Assembly (NCBI GenBank): GCA_019745975.1
Contig: JAIESQ010000023.1
Span: 1 to 42,627 of the forward strand
Length of the DNA: 42,627 nucleotides
Direction of reading: 5' to 3'
From: Pirellulales bacterium
GTDB lineage: Bacteria; Planctomycetota; Planctomycetia; Pirellulales; JAEUIK01
The position numbers and the translations under genes are program-made. This document shows, in pieces, positions 33,562 through 42,559 of this stretch. The first letter of the stretch is position 1. Every line of letters begins with the position of its first letter. The notes beneath the pieces are model-generated. The model did no database searches. It saw nothing but the letters and a program-made list of their open reading frames with translations, and was not told the DNA's origin.

Positions 33562-35331
33562 TCAGGCGTTTTGTTTCTTCGGTTCCTCGAGCGTGCGGCG
33601 CAGCTCTTCCAGCGATGTGACTCCTTTGGCCACCAGCAGAATCCCCTCCTCCTGCAAGCCGCGGAAACCCTGCTTGCGGGCTTCCTGCCGCAACAAGTCG
33701 AGTCGCGGGGTCTTGGCGAGCACTTCGCGCAAGGCGTCGTTCATCGACAAAACCTCGAAGATGCCCGTGCGCCCCACGTAGCCGACGCCACCGCAGACTT
33801 GGCAAACCTTCTCCGGCTGCTGCGGCGGGCGATAGAAGTTCTCGACCTTGCCGGCTGGGATGCGCAACCGCTGCAGCAATTGCGGCGGCGGGGCGTACGG
33901 CTCGCGACAGGCCTCGCACAGTTTGCGCACCAGGCGCATGTTGATTACGGTCGTCAGCACGGACGCGAACTTGGCTGGCGATGCCTTGAGCTGCAACACG
34001 CGCAGCGGCGCCTCGACGGCATCTTTCGCGCGGACGGTGCTGATGATCATCCGCTGCTGCTGAACCTGATCGCAGAGATAGTGCACGACGTCAGCATTCA
34101 CGAAATCGCGCACCACAAGCACGTCGGGATACTGCCGCACCAGCGCGGGCAGAACCGTCAGCGGAGTCTCGCCGGCGGCGGCGTTGTAAGTCGTAACCGT
34201 GATGTTCTCGACCGGCGGCTCTGGCTTGGCCACGTCGTCGACCGACACAAACACGCGCACAAAGCGATCGCACGAGCCGAGTGTGGCGCTGGTCAAAGCC
34301 GACAACCCGCCGCGCGGCGGCGCCGACAAGAGCACGATGCCCGCCGGCTGGCTGAGTTGCGTGCGCACCTCTTCGACGAGTTTTTCGCGCATACCGAGAT
34401 CGGGGAGCTTCTTGTATTTGGCGCCCCCCTCGTCGAATTGCACGAGGACGCGCTCGCCCGTCTGCGTGCCTTGCGCGGTCATCGAGACGGTGAACTTGCG
34501 CTTCTTGATCTCGACGCCGAACTTGCCTTGCTGCCGTGCTCGGCGCTCGCCGGGATTGAGCGCCGCGATCGTCTTGAGCACCACCAACAGGGCGTCTCCC
34601 TGCTCGCGCTCGCGCGCGTCGCCATTCTGCCAGAGGCCGTCGATCTCGTAGCGGAGCGAAACGCCTTGCGCGGTGTAGTCGAGCATCATGGCATCGGAAC
34701 GGCGCACGAGCGCGTCGTTCAACAGCTCGACGGCCGGGACGAAGCCCGGCGACTGGCGGGCGCGGAGCAAGTTTGCGCTATTATCGCGCTCGGTCGGCGC
34801 GCCTTGTGGAATCAGCTTAAGCGAGATCTCGTCCTGCGGCCGGCGGCGCTCGGCGGCAATCTTGATCCCTAGCGGCGCCAATCGCTCCGAAGCTAGAAAC
34901 CGCAGATGAGCCGCGGTGAGCACTTTCTGGTGCATCTCGACGCGCAGGTTGCGGTAACGGACATACGCGAACAACGGCACCAGATGCGCCACTGCCATGA
35001 GCAACAGCCCGATCGCGTAGAACGGAATCCACCAGGCGACAACGAATGCCGCGGCAAAGGGGAACACGCACAGCGAGTTCCACAACGCGTAGTTGAACCG
35101 ATGTCGCTGGCAGTCGATGTTCACCCAGTCGCTGGTGGTGGCCCAGATCAAGAACCACAGCCAGGAGACGACGATCTTGACCCAACTCAGGTACCAGCCG
35201 GGGCCGCGCGGCATCTTGTCGATGCCGCCGTCGTACCAGTCATCCCAGCGCGGATTGGCCGCCGACGCGACCGCCGGCGCAAGCGCCAACACCACGATGG
35301 CGACCAACAGCAACCAGGCGGCACGCCGCAT
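33562..35331 (-). CDS. Membrane-anchored GspE/PilB-like protein with degenerate ATPase motifs
   Basis: The 589-residue protein has an N-terminal signal-like segment and two further hydrophobic stretches within the first 130 residues. A GspE/PilB-type core follows. Its Walker A position (about 335-345) reads S-A-P-P-R-G-G-L-S-A instead of G-x-T-G-S-G-K-T, and the Walker B region (about 400-411) reads P-D-V-L-V-V-R-D-F-V-N, lacking the usual G-E-x-R-D. ATP hydrolysis is therefore unlikely. The Cys4 zinc site is kept (C-E-A-C near 470, C-Q-V-C near 508), as is the G-R-T-G-I-F-E-V strand that follows it in real GspE. The ATG at 35331 shares its A with the PilT-like stop (TGATG). It may be a structural partner or regulator of the intact PilT-like ATPase. 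Confidence 0.85.
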   Translation of the reverse strand: MRRAAWLLLVAIVVLALAPAVASAANPRWDDWYDGGIDKMPRGPGWYLSWVKIVVSWLWFLIWATTSDWVNIDCQRHRFNYALWNSLCVFPFAAAFVVAWWIPFYAIGLLLMAVAHLVPLFAYVRYRNLRVEMHQKVLTAAHLRFLASERLAPLGIKIAAERRRPQDEISLKLIPQGAPTERDNSANLLRARQSPGFVPAVELLNDALVRRSDAMMLDYTAQGVSLRYEIDGLWQNGDAREREQGDALLVVLKTIAALNPGERRARQQGKFGVEIKKRKFTVSMTAQGTQTGERVLVQFDEGGAKYKKLPDLGMREKLVEEVRTQLSQPAGIVLLSAPPRGGLSALTSATLGSCDRFVRVFVSVDDVAKPEPPVENITVTTYNAAAGETPLTVLPALVRQYPDVLVVRDFVNADVVHYLCDQVQQQRMIISTVRAKDAVEAPLRVLQLKASPAKFASVLTTVINMRLVRKLCEACREPYAPPPQLLQRLRIPAGKVENFYRPPQQPEKVCQVCGGVGYVGRTGIFEVLSMNDALREVLAKTPRLDLLRQEARKQGFRGLQEEGILLVAKGVTSLEELRRTLEEPKKQNA

Positions 35332-36539
35332 CAAAGGATTCCTGGCGCCGCGACCGAAATGCCCTTGAGCGCCATCTTCAGCGCTTCGACATTCGGCGCG
35401 ACCTCGAAGGCCGTGGCTCTATCAATCAGTTCTGTCTCGACCAGGCTATGGAGGCTCATGGTGAAATCCTGCATGCCTTCGCTGGCACACATGCGAATGG
35501 CGTCGGCCAGTTTCTCGTCGTGTTCTTCGAGCACGAGCTTGCGCACCGTGGGGTTGAACGTCATGATCTCGACCGTGGGCACGCGGCCGACCCCTTCCTT
35601 GATGCTGGGGAGCAGCTTCTGGCCGACGATTGCCTTCATGTTCATGGCGATCGCGCTGCGCAGCGCCGTGTGCATGTCCTGGGGAAACAAGTCAAGAATG
35701 CGGCCGATTGTCGACGGCGCGCCCGAGGCGTGGATCGTGCCGAACACCAGGTGCCCCGTCTCGGCGGCGTGGATGGCCGTGAGAAACGTTTCCTTGTCGC
35801 GCATTTCGCCGACGAGCATCACGTCGGGATCTTCGCGGACCGCGTGCTTCATGCCGATCTCGAAATCGCGGACGTCGCTGCCGATCTCGCGCTGATTGAT
35901 CAGGCACTTATCCTCGGTGAAGACGACTTCGATTGGGTCTTCGAGCGTGAGAATGTGCTTGCGGTAGTTGTGGTTGACGTAGTTGAGCATCGAGGCGATG
36001 GTCGTCGTCTTGCCCGAGCCCGTCACGCCGGCCAACAGCACCATTCCCTGGTCGAACTTACAGAGGTCCTCCATGATCGGCGGCAGGTTCAACCCGGCGA
36101 AGTCGGGGATCCAGTTGTTCACGCGCCGCGCGACTAGCCCCACGTGCCCGAGCTGCTGCAGCACGTTGACGCGAAACCGCCAGCTCGTGCCGTCGACATC
36201 GACGACGTGGGCAAAGTCGGCGCCGCCGTTCTCCTCGAAAATCCGCCGATTGCGGTCGTCCATCAGCGGGAAGATCAGCCGCACCATCTCTTCGTCGCTG
36301 ATCGGCTCGCGATTGAGCGGCCGCAACGTGCCGTTGATCCGCATGTACGGCGGCTTGCCGACTTTCAGATGCAGGTCGCTCCCCTTGAGCTTAACGGCAC
36401 TGCGAAACAGCTTGTCGATCTCGAATTCCTGGTGGACGTGCGCGAAGCGCGCCAGCGTCGCGTCGACGGGCTGGGCTGCCGCCGCGCGCGGCTTCTTCTC
36501 TCCTTTTTCGTGTTTATCCTGCTGTTTCGTGGCAGTCAT
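35331..36539 (-). CDS. PilT-like type IV pilus/secretion ATPase
   Basis: The 402-residue hexameric ATPase family member is complete. Walker A is G-V-T-G-S-G-K-T-T-T, the Asp box is T-L-E-D-P-I-E, Walker B is P-D-V-M-L-V-G-E-M-R-D, and the His box is T-G-H-L-V-F-G-T-I-H-A-S. The N-terminal module (D-L-H-L-K-V-G-K-P-P-Y-M-R-I-N-G) is the PilT/GspE N2 type. It probably powers pilus retraction or a related secretion machine. A Lys/Gln-rich tail of about 25 residues precedes the core. The ATG at 36539 has GGAG at about 9 bases; a TTG further up is weaker. It is translationally coupled to the downstream GspE-like gene. No pilin genes lie in the window. Confidence 0.93.
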   Translation of the reverse strand: MTATKQQDKHEKGEKKPRAAAAQPVDATLARFAHVHQEFEIDKLFRSAVKLKGSDLHLKVGKPPYMRINGTLRPLNREPISDEEMVRLIFPLMDDRNRRIFEENGGADFAHVVDVDGTSWRFRVNVLQQLGHVGLVARRVNNWIPDFAGLNLPPIMEDLCKFDQGMVLLAGVTGSGKTTTIASMLNYVNHNYRKHILTLEDPIEVVFTEDKCLINQREIGSDVRDFEIGMKHAVREDPDVMLVGEMRDKETFLTAIHAAETGHLVFGTIHASGAPSTIGRILDLFPQDMHTALRSAIAMNMKAIVGQKLLPSIKEGVGRVPTVEIMTFNPTVRKLVLEEHDEKLADAIRMCASEGMQDFTMSLHSLVETELIDRATAFEVAPNVEALKMALKGISVAAPGIL

Positions 36540-36603
36540 CCGTGTCGACTCCGCTCTCGCCTGTTCCGCTAGTCGTAACAAAACGCCCCCGCACCCCGCT
36601 TGA

Positions 36604-37386
36604 TCACGCCGCGGCTGCCACCAATCTGACTGGGATGCCGCGGCTGGCCATGATACGCTTGGTTTCGTCGATGGTGAACTCGCCGTAGTGGAAGATGCTG
36701 GCCGCCAGCGCCGCGTCGGCCAGGCCGAGTTGGATGGCGTCGGCCAGGTGTTCGGGGCGGCCGGCGCCGCCGCTAGCCACCACGGGAATCGATACCGCTC
36801 GTGCGACGGCGGCCGTCATCTCCAGGTCGTAGCCCCGTTTGGTGCCGTCGGCGTCCATCGAAGTGAGGACAATTTCACCTGCTCCCAACCGCTCGACCTC
36901 GTGGGCCCAAGCCACGGCTTCCAGCCCGGTGCTCACACGGCCGCCGTTGATGTGTACTTCCCACACTTCGCGGCCGTCGCGCTCGACCCGCTTGGGGTCG
37001 ATATTGACGACGATGCACTGGCTGCCGAAGCGCCGGGCGGCCTGGCGGACAAAGTCGGGGTTCTGGGGCGCGGCCGAATTGATCGAGACCTTATCGCAGC
37101 CGGCGTTGAGCAATTGGCGGATGTGTTCGAGCGTGCGAATCCCGCCCCCCACCGTGAGCGGCATAAAGACCACTTCGGCGGTGCGGCGGACCACGTCGAG
37201 CATAATGTCGCGCCCTTCGTGGCTGGCAGTGATATCGAGAAACACCAGCTCGTCGGCCCCCTCGCGCTCGTAACGCGCCGCGACCTCGACGGGATCGCCC
37301 GCGTCGCGCAACTGGACGAAGTTCGTCCCTTTGACGACTCGTCCGCGATCGACATCAAGGCAAGGGATTACACGCTTGGCGAGCAC
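36604..37386 (-). CDS. hisF: Imidazole glycerol phosphate synthase cyclase subunit HisF
   Basis: The 260-residue (beta/alpha)8 barrel makes imidazole glycerol phosphate and AICAR from PRFAR and ammonia supplied by HisH, in histidine synthesis. It starts [14 protein letters not shown], with catalytic Asp11, and has Asp130 in V-N-I-D-P-K-R. The phosphate sites are T-V-G-G-G-I and A-S-G-G-A-G. Full family length supports the GTG start at 37384-37386; a TTG at 37428 would add 14 atypical residues. HisH and the other histidine genes are not adjacent, so the pathway is dispersed. The PilT-like gene follows after 64 bases on the same strand. Confidence 0.96.
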   Translation of the reverse strand: MLAKRVIPCLDVDRGRVVKGTNFVQLRDAGDPVEVAARYEREGADELVFLDITASHEGRDIMLDVVRRTAEVVFMPLTVGGGIRTLEHIRQLLNAGCDKVSINSAAPQNPDFVRQAARRFGSQCIVVNIDPKRVERDGREVWEVHINGGRVSTGLEAVAWAHEVERLGAGEIVLTSMDADGTKRGYDLEMTAAVARAVSIPVVASGGAGRPEHLADAIQLGLADAALAASIFHYGEFTIDETKRIMASRGIPVRLVAAAA

Positions 37387-37857
37387 CGGCAACTCGTCAG
37401 GCACCAGGCCTGTGGGAATGAAAATCAATCCGCCTGCGCAGCCTTGGCTGCTGACCGACGCAGCGCCGTCCGAACCGACGCGCGTCTTGCGGACCGCTTG
37501 GTGGCGGGGTAGGTCTGTTCCGATTCTCCAGCCGCCGATAGCTCCAACAGCGCCGGCACTGGGTAATTCCTTACTGTAAATAGGGTTGGGTCGCCGGTCA
37601 ATCGCCGCAGGAGGAGAACTGCGAAGTCGGGGACTGGTACATTTTTCGGCACTCCAAAGTTGAACCTTGCCAACCGTCGCCGGCCGAAAACATGTATCTG
37701 TCCCGTACCTGTCCCCCTCGCATCCTGGCTTTGCAGTTCACCTGCTAGGACGTTGGCTTGGTACGAAGGAAACATCAGCCCCTTGGGCTTCGCGCGGCGC
37801 GTTGTCTAAACTGGCCGCCAGTAGTTTCCAATCGATGCGTTACAAGGATGCCTTGCC
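37387..37857. other. Intergenic region between divergent hisF and metallophosphoesterase genes
   Basis: The 471 bases contain no protein-like reading frame. Both strands have only short, Arg/Ala-rich frames. It holds one decayed inverted repeat (37629-37716) and the divergent promoters, which I cannot locate precisely. A purine-rich AGGAGG near 37609-37616 is not followed by a start codon at a useful distance. Confidence 0.6.
37629..37716. repeat. Imperfect inverted repeat GGGGACTGGTAC / GTACCTGTCCCC
   Basis: GGGGACTGGTAC (37629-37640) and GTACCTGTCCCC (37705-37716) pair over 12 bases with one mismatch around a 64-base loop. The right side continues as C-C-C-G-T-A-C-C-T-G-T-C-C-C-C-C. The long, mismatched form suggests an old copy of a dispersed repeat. 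Confidence 0.5.
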
Positions 37858-38865
37858 ATGCAGCGCCGCGACTTTCTGCGAAACACCGCCGCCACCGGGA
37901 TCGCCCTGAGCCTGAGGAGCGCCGGCAATTTCAGCGGCGCTGCCGAGCCCCAGGAAACGACGCCGCCTGTGGCCGTCAGTTCGGTCTTGAGCATCGAGCG
38001 CCTCGACACCGACCACTTTCGCCTCGTCTTTCGGCCGGCCGAGCCCCGCAGCTTGCGGATTCTCCAGATCACCGACACGCACTTCGGCAATCCAGAAGCT
38101 GAGCACCAAGAGCGCGACGCGCGCACCTTCGAACTGCTGCGCCGACTGCTGGCCGCCGAACGGCCCGACCTCATCGCCCACACCGGCGATTTCATCAACA
38201 ACGACCGTGGCGACAAGATCAGCTTCGCCGCGGTCGAGGTGCTCGACAGCTTGGGCGTTCCCTGGACGCACGCGCTGGGGAACCACGACGTCGGGCACGT
38301 GCCGACGGATGAATACTACAAATTGCCGCGACAAGCATTGCTCGGCTACTTCGATCGCGGCGGCCAGCGGCAACGCGCGGCGCGCTATGACGTGGTGGCC
38401 GGCAATGAGCACCCTGCATTCACGCTCTACGCATTCGACTCGGGTTTCGAAATGCCGCGCAAGCACGTCGGCCCGCCGCAGCTTGAGTGGTTCGCCGAGC
38501 AGCTCGCACGCGATCGCAAGGCTGAGCTCGACTGCCCGCAGATCGCCCTGGTGCACATTCCGGTACGCGAGTTCGAACAACTCCGCGCCAGCGAGCAGTT
38601 CTCTGGCATCTTCGGCGAGCAGGTCTGCTTCGAGAGCGACGAGGGTGTCGCCTTCGACGCTTTCCGACGCTGCGGCCGGTTGCGGGCGGTCTTCAGCGGC
38701 CACGATCACGAGAACGACTATTGCGGCCTGCGCGACGGCGTCGAACTGGTCTATGGTCGCGTCACCGGCTACTCGGGTTATGGCGATCTGCCGCGCGGCG
38801 CCCGCTTGATCGAGCTCGACCCGGCCACGGGCAGCTACTCGCATCGGTTGGTGTTTGGAGTCTAG
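37858..38865 (+). CDS. Exported calcineurin-like metallophosphoesterase
   Basis: This 335-residue protein has a Tat-type signal (Q-R-R-D-F-L-R-N). The full metallophosphoesterase motif set follows: D-T-H (in Q-I-T-D-T-H-F-G), H-T-G-D-F, G-N-H-D, a histidine in L-V-H-I-P and G-H-D-H. A binuclear metal site for phosphomono- or diesters outside the cytoplasm is expected, as in the PhoD/Icc-like group. AAGGA lies about 9 bases before the ATG. The stop codon lies inside a repeat arm (38864-38879). A second metallophosphoesterase of another subfamily follows after 103 bases. Confidence 0.9.
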   Translation: MQRRDFLRNTAATGIALSLRSAGNFSGAAEPQETTPPVAVSSVLSIERLDTDHFRLVFRPAEPRSLRILQITDTHFGNPEAEHQERDARTFELLRRLLAAERPDLIAHTGDFINNDRGDKISFAAVEVLDSLGVPWTHALGNHDVGHVPTDEYYKLPRQALLGYFDRGGQRQRAARYDVVAGNEHPAFTLYAFDSGFEMPRKHVGPPQLEWFAEQLARDRKAELDCPQIALVHIPVREFEQLRASEQFSGIFGEQVCFESDEGVAFDAFRRCGRLRAVFSGHDHENDYCGLRDGVELVYGRVTGYSGYGDLPRGARLIELDPATGSYSHRLVFGV

Positions 38866-38956
38866 TTTTCAGTGTCCAGTGTTCAGTGTTCGGAAATCAC
38901 GGTTGAGCGCCTGCATCGCTGCCTGTGCTTCTTACTGAAAACTGAACACTGAAAAC
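38864..38956. repeat. TTCAGTG-type dispersed inverted repeat between two metallophosphoesterase genes
   Basis: GTTTTCAGTGTCCAG (38865-38879) is 14/15 complementary to CTGAACACTGAAAAC (38942-38956). Both sides also repeat a T-T-C-A-G-T-G word in tandem (to 38893 on the left, from 38934 on the right). The left arm overlaps the TAG of the first gene, and the right one ends 12 bases before the ATG of the second. The sequence is much more AT-rich than its surroundings. Confidence 0.75.
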
Positions 38957-38968
38957 CGAACACTTCTC

Positions 38969-39790
38969 ATGAAGCTCTACGCCATCAGCGACCTGCACCT
39001 GGGCTACGAAATCAATCGCCAGGGGCTGGCCGAGCTGCCCGCGCACCCAGGCGATTGGTTGATTCTGGCCGGCGACGTGGGGGACACGCCGCCGCAACTG
39101 GAGTGGGCTCTCGAAGCGCTCGTGCCCAAGTTCGAGCGTTTGATTTGGGTTCCCGGCAATCACGAGCTGTGGACATTGCCGCTCAAGCTGCCGCAGCCGC
39201 GCGGCGTCGAATTGTACGAGTCGTTGGTGGCAATCTGCCGCCGCTATGACGTGCTCACGCCCGAAGACCCCTTTGCGGTGCTCAAAGGGGCCGGTCCCGA
39301 GTGCGTGATCGCTCCCTTGTTCTTGTTGTACGACTACACGTTTCGGCCGCCGCACGTTTCCGCCGAGCGGGCGGTCGATTGGGCGCTGGAGACCGACGTG
39401 CTCTGCGCCGACGAAAGCTACTTGCTCCCCGATCCGTATCCGACGCGCCAAGCGTGGTGCCACGCGCGCTGCGACGAAGCCGAGCGGCGCCTGGCCGAAA
39501 TCCCGCCGCACTACGCCGTGGTGCTGGTGAATCACTTTCCGCTGCGCTACGACCTGGTATGGCTGCCGCGCGTGCCGCGGTTCTCGATCTGGTGCGGCAC
39601 GCGTCGCACCGAAGCCTGGCATCGCAAGTACCGCGCGACCGTGGTCGTGTCGGGGCATTTGCACATCCGTTCGACACAGTATCGCGACGGCGTGCGCTTC
39701 GAGGAGGTGTCGTTGGGCTATCCGCATCAATGGCGTCCGAAGCGCGGCGTCGAGTCGTACCTGCGCGAGATCTTGCCCGGCCCGGAGTGA
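38969..39790 (+). CDS. Cytoplasmic metallophosphoesterase
   Basis: The 273-residue protein lacks a signal peptide. It carries the phosphoesterase motifs D-L-H-L-G (residues 8-12), A-G-D-V, P-G-N-H-E, V-N-H-F-P and G-H-L-H in order. Length and motif spacing fit the YfcE/Icc-like and UDP-diacylglucosamine hydrolase-like groups, but the substrate is not clear. A gap of about 90 residues between G-N-H-E and N-H-F-P is longer than in the simplest members and includes a Trp/Tyr-rich cap (L-L-Y-D-Y-T-F-R-P-P). No good ribosome binding site is seen: the ATG directly follows the repeat, which may have displaced it. Confidence 0.88.
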   Translation: MKLYAISDLHLGYEINRQGLAELPAHPGDWLILAGDVGDTPPQLEWALEALVPKFERLIWVPGNHELWTLPLKLPQPRGVELYESLVAICRRYDVLTPEDPFAVLKGAGPECVIAPLFLLYDYTFRPPHVSAERAVDWALETDVLCADESYLLPDPYPTRQAWCHARCDEAERRLAEIPPHYAVVLVNHFPLRYDLVWLPRVPRFSIWCGTRRTEAWHRKYRATVVVSGHLHIRSTQYRDGVRFEEVSLGYPHQWRPKRGVESYLREILPGPE

Positions 39791-39878
39791 TCCTTGCGGA
39801 TCGGCGCCGCGCGCCGCACAATCTGCCGTGGGCGAATTGCAGGCTGGTACGCGCAAACACAGTGAAAGGGGCAATTCC

Positions 39879-40904
39879 GTGACGACTGACGAAAAACCCA
39901 TCCACCCCTCGGCCGACGACTCGTGCCAGCGAGCGGCCATTTCCCGCCGCGGCGCATTCGTGGCGTTGTCCGTCACGCTGGTCCTGCTGGCGCTGCCGAC
40001 GGGCGTCGCCCGCGCGGCTGAGCCCGCCCCCCTGCGCGTCAAGTTCACCAAGGGGCAAACGCTGCGCTACGTGATGACGATCAACACGAGCTTGAACGTC
40101 ACCAAAGATGGCAATGAGCTCAATCAATCGATGGCCAACGATACGGTATTCACGTGGAAGGTTTTGGACGTTGCCCAGGACGGCCTGGCCACGATCGAGC
40201 AAGCCAACGAGCGCTCACGGCTGGCGATGAAGAACCCCGGCCTGGAGATCGACCTCGACACTGCGAATCCCGCTGACGACAAGGAGCGCAAATTGCCCGC
40301 CGAATTGCAGGCAGCGACCCGTGGCCTGCGCAACATGGTGGACAAGCCGATCGAGTTAACCGTCAACCCGCGCGGGGAGATCGAGAAGATCAAGTTCTCC
40401 AAGGAGTTGCTGGACGCGGTTGGCATGACTCAGGAGTTCATGCAATTCGGCTTCAAACGCGACAAGCCGCTGAAGCGGCTCGGCGAATTGGGGCTGATCG
40501 CCTTGCCCGCAAAGCCGTTGGCCGTCGGCGAAGCGGAGGAAGAAACGAAGTCGGTCGACAGTCTGATTGCGGGCGGAGCCGTCAAGTACCGGTTCAAGTA
40601 CACCCGGCGACCCGACGAGCGTATCGCGGGTCGAGCGTTGGCGAAAGTCGACTACGCGCTCGACTTCGATCCCGCCAGCGTCAAGGCACTCGGTGGCACC
40701 AAGTACGAAGTCAGCGGTTCGATTCATGTTGACCCGTCACAAGGCGTCATCACCGGCATCGATTTCAGGCAGGTACTCGGTTTGAACCTTGGCCAGGCAA
40801 CGGGAGGGCTGGTCGAGAATGGCAAGAACGAGCAAGTGCTGACGCGCACCACGCGCCTGCTGGCGGAGGGCGAAGATCCGTTCGCGGAGAAGCCGGGCGA
40901 GTAG
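39879..40904 (+). CDS. Secreted DUF6263-like protein
   Basis: The 341-residue product has a twin-Arg-like N-terminus (I-S-R-R-G-A-F-V-A-L) and a long hydrophobic stretch ending A-R-A-A. A beta-rich domain follows, beginning L-R-V-K-F-T-K-G-Q-T-L-R-Y-V-M-T-I-N, with P-I-E-L-T-V-N-P-R-G-E-I, and is tentatively DUF6263. Its function is unknown. The GTG at 39879 is preferred because AGGGG lies about 7 bases upstream; a GTG at 39828 adds 17 residues with no support. It follows the metallophosphoesterase by 88 bases and could be co-transcribed. Confidence 0.75.
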   Translation: MTTDEKPIHPSADDSCQRAAISRRGAFVALSVTLVLLALPTGVARAAEPAPLRVKFTKGQTLRYVMTINTSLNVTKDGNELNQSMANDTVFTWKVLDVAQDGLATIEQANERSRLAMKNPGLEIDLDTANPADDKERKLPAELQAATRGLRNMVDKPIELTVNPRGEIEKIKFSKELLDAVGMTQEFMQFGFKRDKPLKRLGELGLIALPAKPLAVGEAEEETKSVDSLIAGGAVKYRFKYTRRPDERIAGRALAKVDYALDFDPASVKALGGTKYEVSGSIHVDPSQGVITGIDFRQVLGLNLGQATGGLVENGKNEQVLTRTTRLLAEGEDPFAEKPGE

Positions 40905-40926
40905 ATCGCTCGCGCAGCAATCCCAA

Positions 40927-41000
40927 GAGGATGGGAGTTGTTTCCGGCCAGCGGTTTTTGGGCTCGACGAAGTCGTCGCCCGGTGGCGACTCCCGTCCCC
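40927..41000. repeat. Second copy of the CGACTCCCGTCCCC inverted-repeat family
   Basis: Bases 40987-41000 are identical to 22337-22350 (14 bases). Bases 40927-40947 match the complement of 22330-22350 at 17 of 21 positions. The two sides are inverted relative to each other, as in the first copy, but more diverged. This is the main content of the 171-base gap before the second DUF1501 gene. Confidence 0.7.
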
Positions 41001-41075
41001 GTCGGCGCGGTGCCTCGTGTACAATGTCGGCGATTGAGAGACCACACCGCAAACCTCCCTGCGCTGCCTGATTCC

Positions 41076-42536
41076 ATGCCCTCGCACGCGAACCACCGCC
41101 GCCGCACGCACTTGCCCGCCATCTCGCGGCGCGATGCCCTGCGCGCCGGTTCGCTCGGTTTGCTCGGGCTGTCGCTGCCTGAACTGTTGGCCGGCCGCAC
41201 GCGCCGCGCCACGGCCGCCGATCAGGCAAACGCAACCGACAGCGAACCAACAATCACCAGCGCCGCGTCGTTCGGCCGCGCCAAAAGCTGCATTCTCCTC
41301 TTCATGTGGGGTGGACCCGCACAGCAAGACACCTGGGACTTGAAGCCGCAGGCGCCGGCAGAAATCCGCGGCGAGTTTCAGCCGATCGCCACGCGCGTGC
41401 CGGGCATCCAGATTTGCGAGCACTTCCCCAAGCTCGCCCAGCGGACCGACAAGCTGGCGATCGTGCGCTCGATGACGCACACGAACGTCGATCACACGGC
41501 GGCCACGCACTTTCTGCTGACCGGGCAGGCCCCGCCGCCGTCGAACATTCTGGAAGACGACTGGCCGCACATCGGCTCGGTGTTGGCCCGGCTGGGGCGC
41601 GGTCGCGATCCGCTGCCGCCCTTCGTGTCGATGCGGCCGAAGCTCGAGAACGACGTGCCACGGTTCGTCGAGCAGAGCCATGGCCAATTCGCCGGCTGGC
41701 TCGAGCCGAGCTTCGGCCCGCTGACGATCGACGCCGACCCAGCGAAGCCTGGCTACCGCATCGGCGATTTCGATCGCCCCGCCGAGGTGCCGGCCGAGCG
41801 CCTCAGCGAACGCTCGCGGCTGCTGACCGAGCTCGACGCGGCCCGTAGTTGGCGCGGGCGGGGCCAGCCGATCGACCTGGCGGCCCGACATTACCAACGG
41901 GCGTTCGAGTTGTTGGATTCGGCGGTCGGTCAGCGAGCGTTTCAACTGGATGAAGAACCGGCGGCCCTGCGCGAGCGGTACGGCTTGAATGCCCACGGGC
42001 AGTCGGTTCTGCAGGCCCGCCGGCTGGTGGAGCGCGGCGTTCCCTTGGTGACCGTCTTCTGGCCCAACGACGGCATCAAGAATGTGAGTGTCTACTGGGA
42101 CACGCACAGCCGGAACTTCGTCGATCTCAAGGAACGGCTGATGCCGGTCACCGACGAAACGTTCAGCACGTTGCTCGATAACCTGGAGGAGCGCGGCTTG
42201 CTCGACGAAACGCTGGTCGTCTGGACGGGGGAGTTCGGCCGCACGCCGCGCGTCGGCCAGCGCAACAGCGACGCGGGCGCGGGAAAAGACGGACGCGATC
42301 ACTGGCCCGGCTGCTTCACCACGGTGCTGGCCGGCGGGGGCATCCGCGGCGGACAAGTGTACGGCGCTTCGGATCGACACGCGGCTTACCCGGCCGACAA
42401 CCCGGTGGCCCCGGTCGATCTGGTGTCGACGATCTATCACCTGCTGGGAGTGCCAGTCGATCAAACGCTCGAAGACCGCTCGGGCCGGCCGCACACGGTA
42501 TGCCCTGGCACGCCGATTAGCGCGCTGTGGAGTTGA
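41076..42536 (+). CDS. DUF1501 family protein with Tat-type signal (second copy)
   Basis: The 486-residue protein opens with A-I-S-R-R-D-A-L-R-A-G-S-L-G-L-L-G-L-S, a clear Tat export signal. The DUF1501 fold follows, with L-L-F-M-W-G-G-P-A-Q-Q-D-T-W-D, V-R-S-M-T-H-T-N-V-D-H-T-A-A-T, W-T-G-E-F-G-R-T-P and G-R-D-H-W-P-G-C-F-T-T-V-L-A-G-G. It differs from the first DUF1501 protein in keeping a fuller set of the His/Asp motifs typical of this phosphatase-like superfamily. No DUF1549/DUF1553 partner lies upstream in the window; it may follow beyond the right edge. The ATG at 41076 is used; the 40938 extension would be read through the repeat. Confidence 0.92.
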   Translation: MPSHANHRRRTHLPAISRRDALRAGSLGLLGLSLPELLAGRTRRATAADQANATDSEPTITSAASFGRAKSCILLFMWGGPAQQDTWDLKPQAPAEIRGEFQPIATRVPGIQICEHFPKLAQRTDKLAIVRSMTHTNVDHTAATHFLLTGQAPPPSNILEDDWPHIGSVLARLGRGRDPLPPFVSMRPKLENDVPRFVEQSHGQFAGWLEPSFGPLTIDADPAKPGYRIGDFDRPAEVPAERLSERSRLLTELDAARSWRGRGQPIDLAARHYQRAFELLDSAVGQRAFQLDEEPAALRERYGLNAHGQSVLQARRLVERGVPLVTVFWPNDGIKNVSVYWDTHSRNFVDLKERLMPVTDETFSTLLDNLEERGLLDETLVVWTGEFGRTPRVGQRNSDAGAGKDGRDHWPGCFTTVLAGGGIRGGQVYGASDRHAAYPADNPVAPVDLVSTIYHLLGVPVDQTLEDRSGRPHTVCPGTPISALWS

Positions 42537-42559
42537 GCGGCCGGGCTGGCCCTCTTCGT

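Noticed and set aside
33139-34872. 577-residue plus-strand frame opposite the CvpA-like and GspE-like genes
   Set aside because: His/Arg/Gln-rich mirror sequence with no recognisable family, covered by well-supported genes on the other strand.
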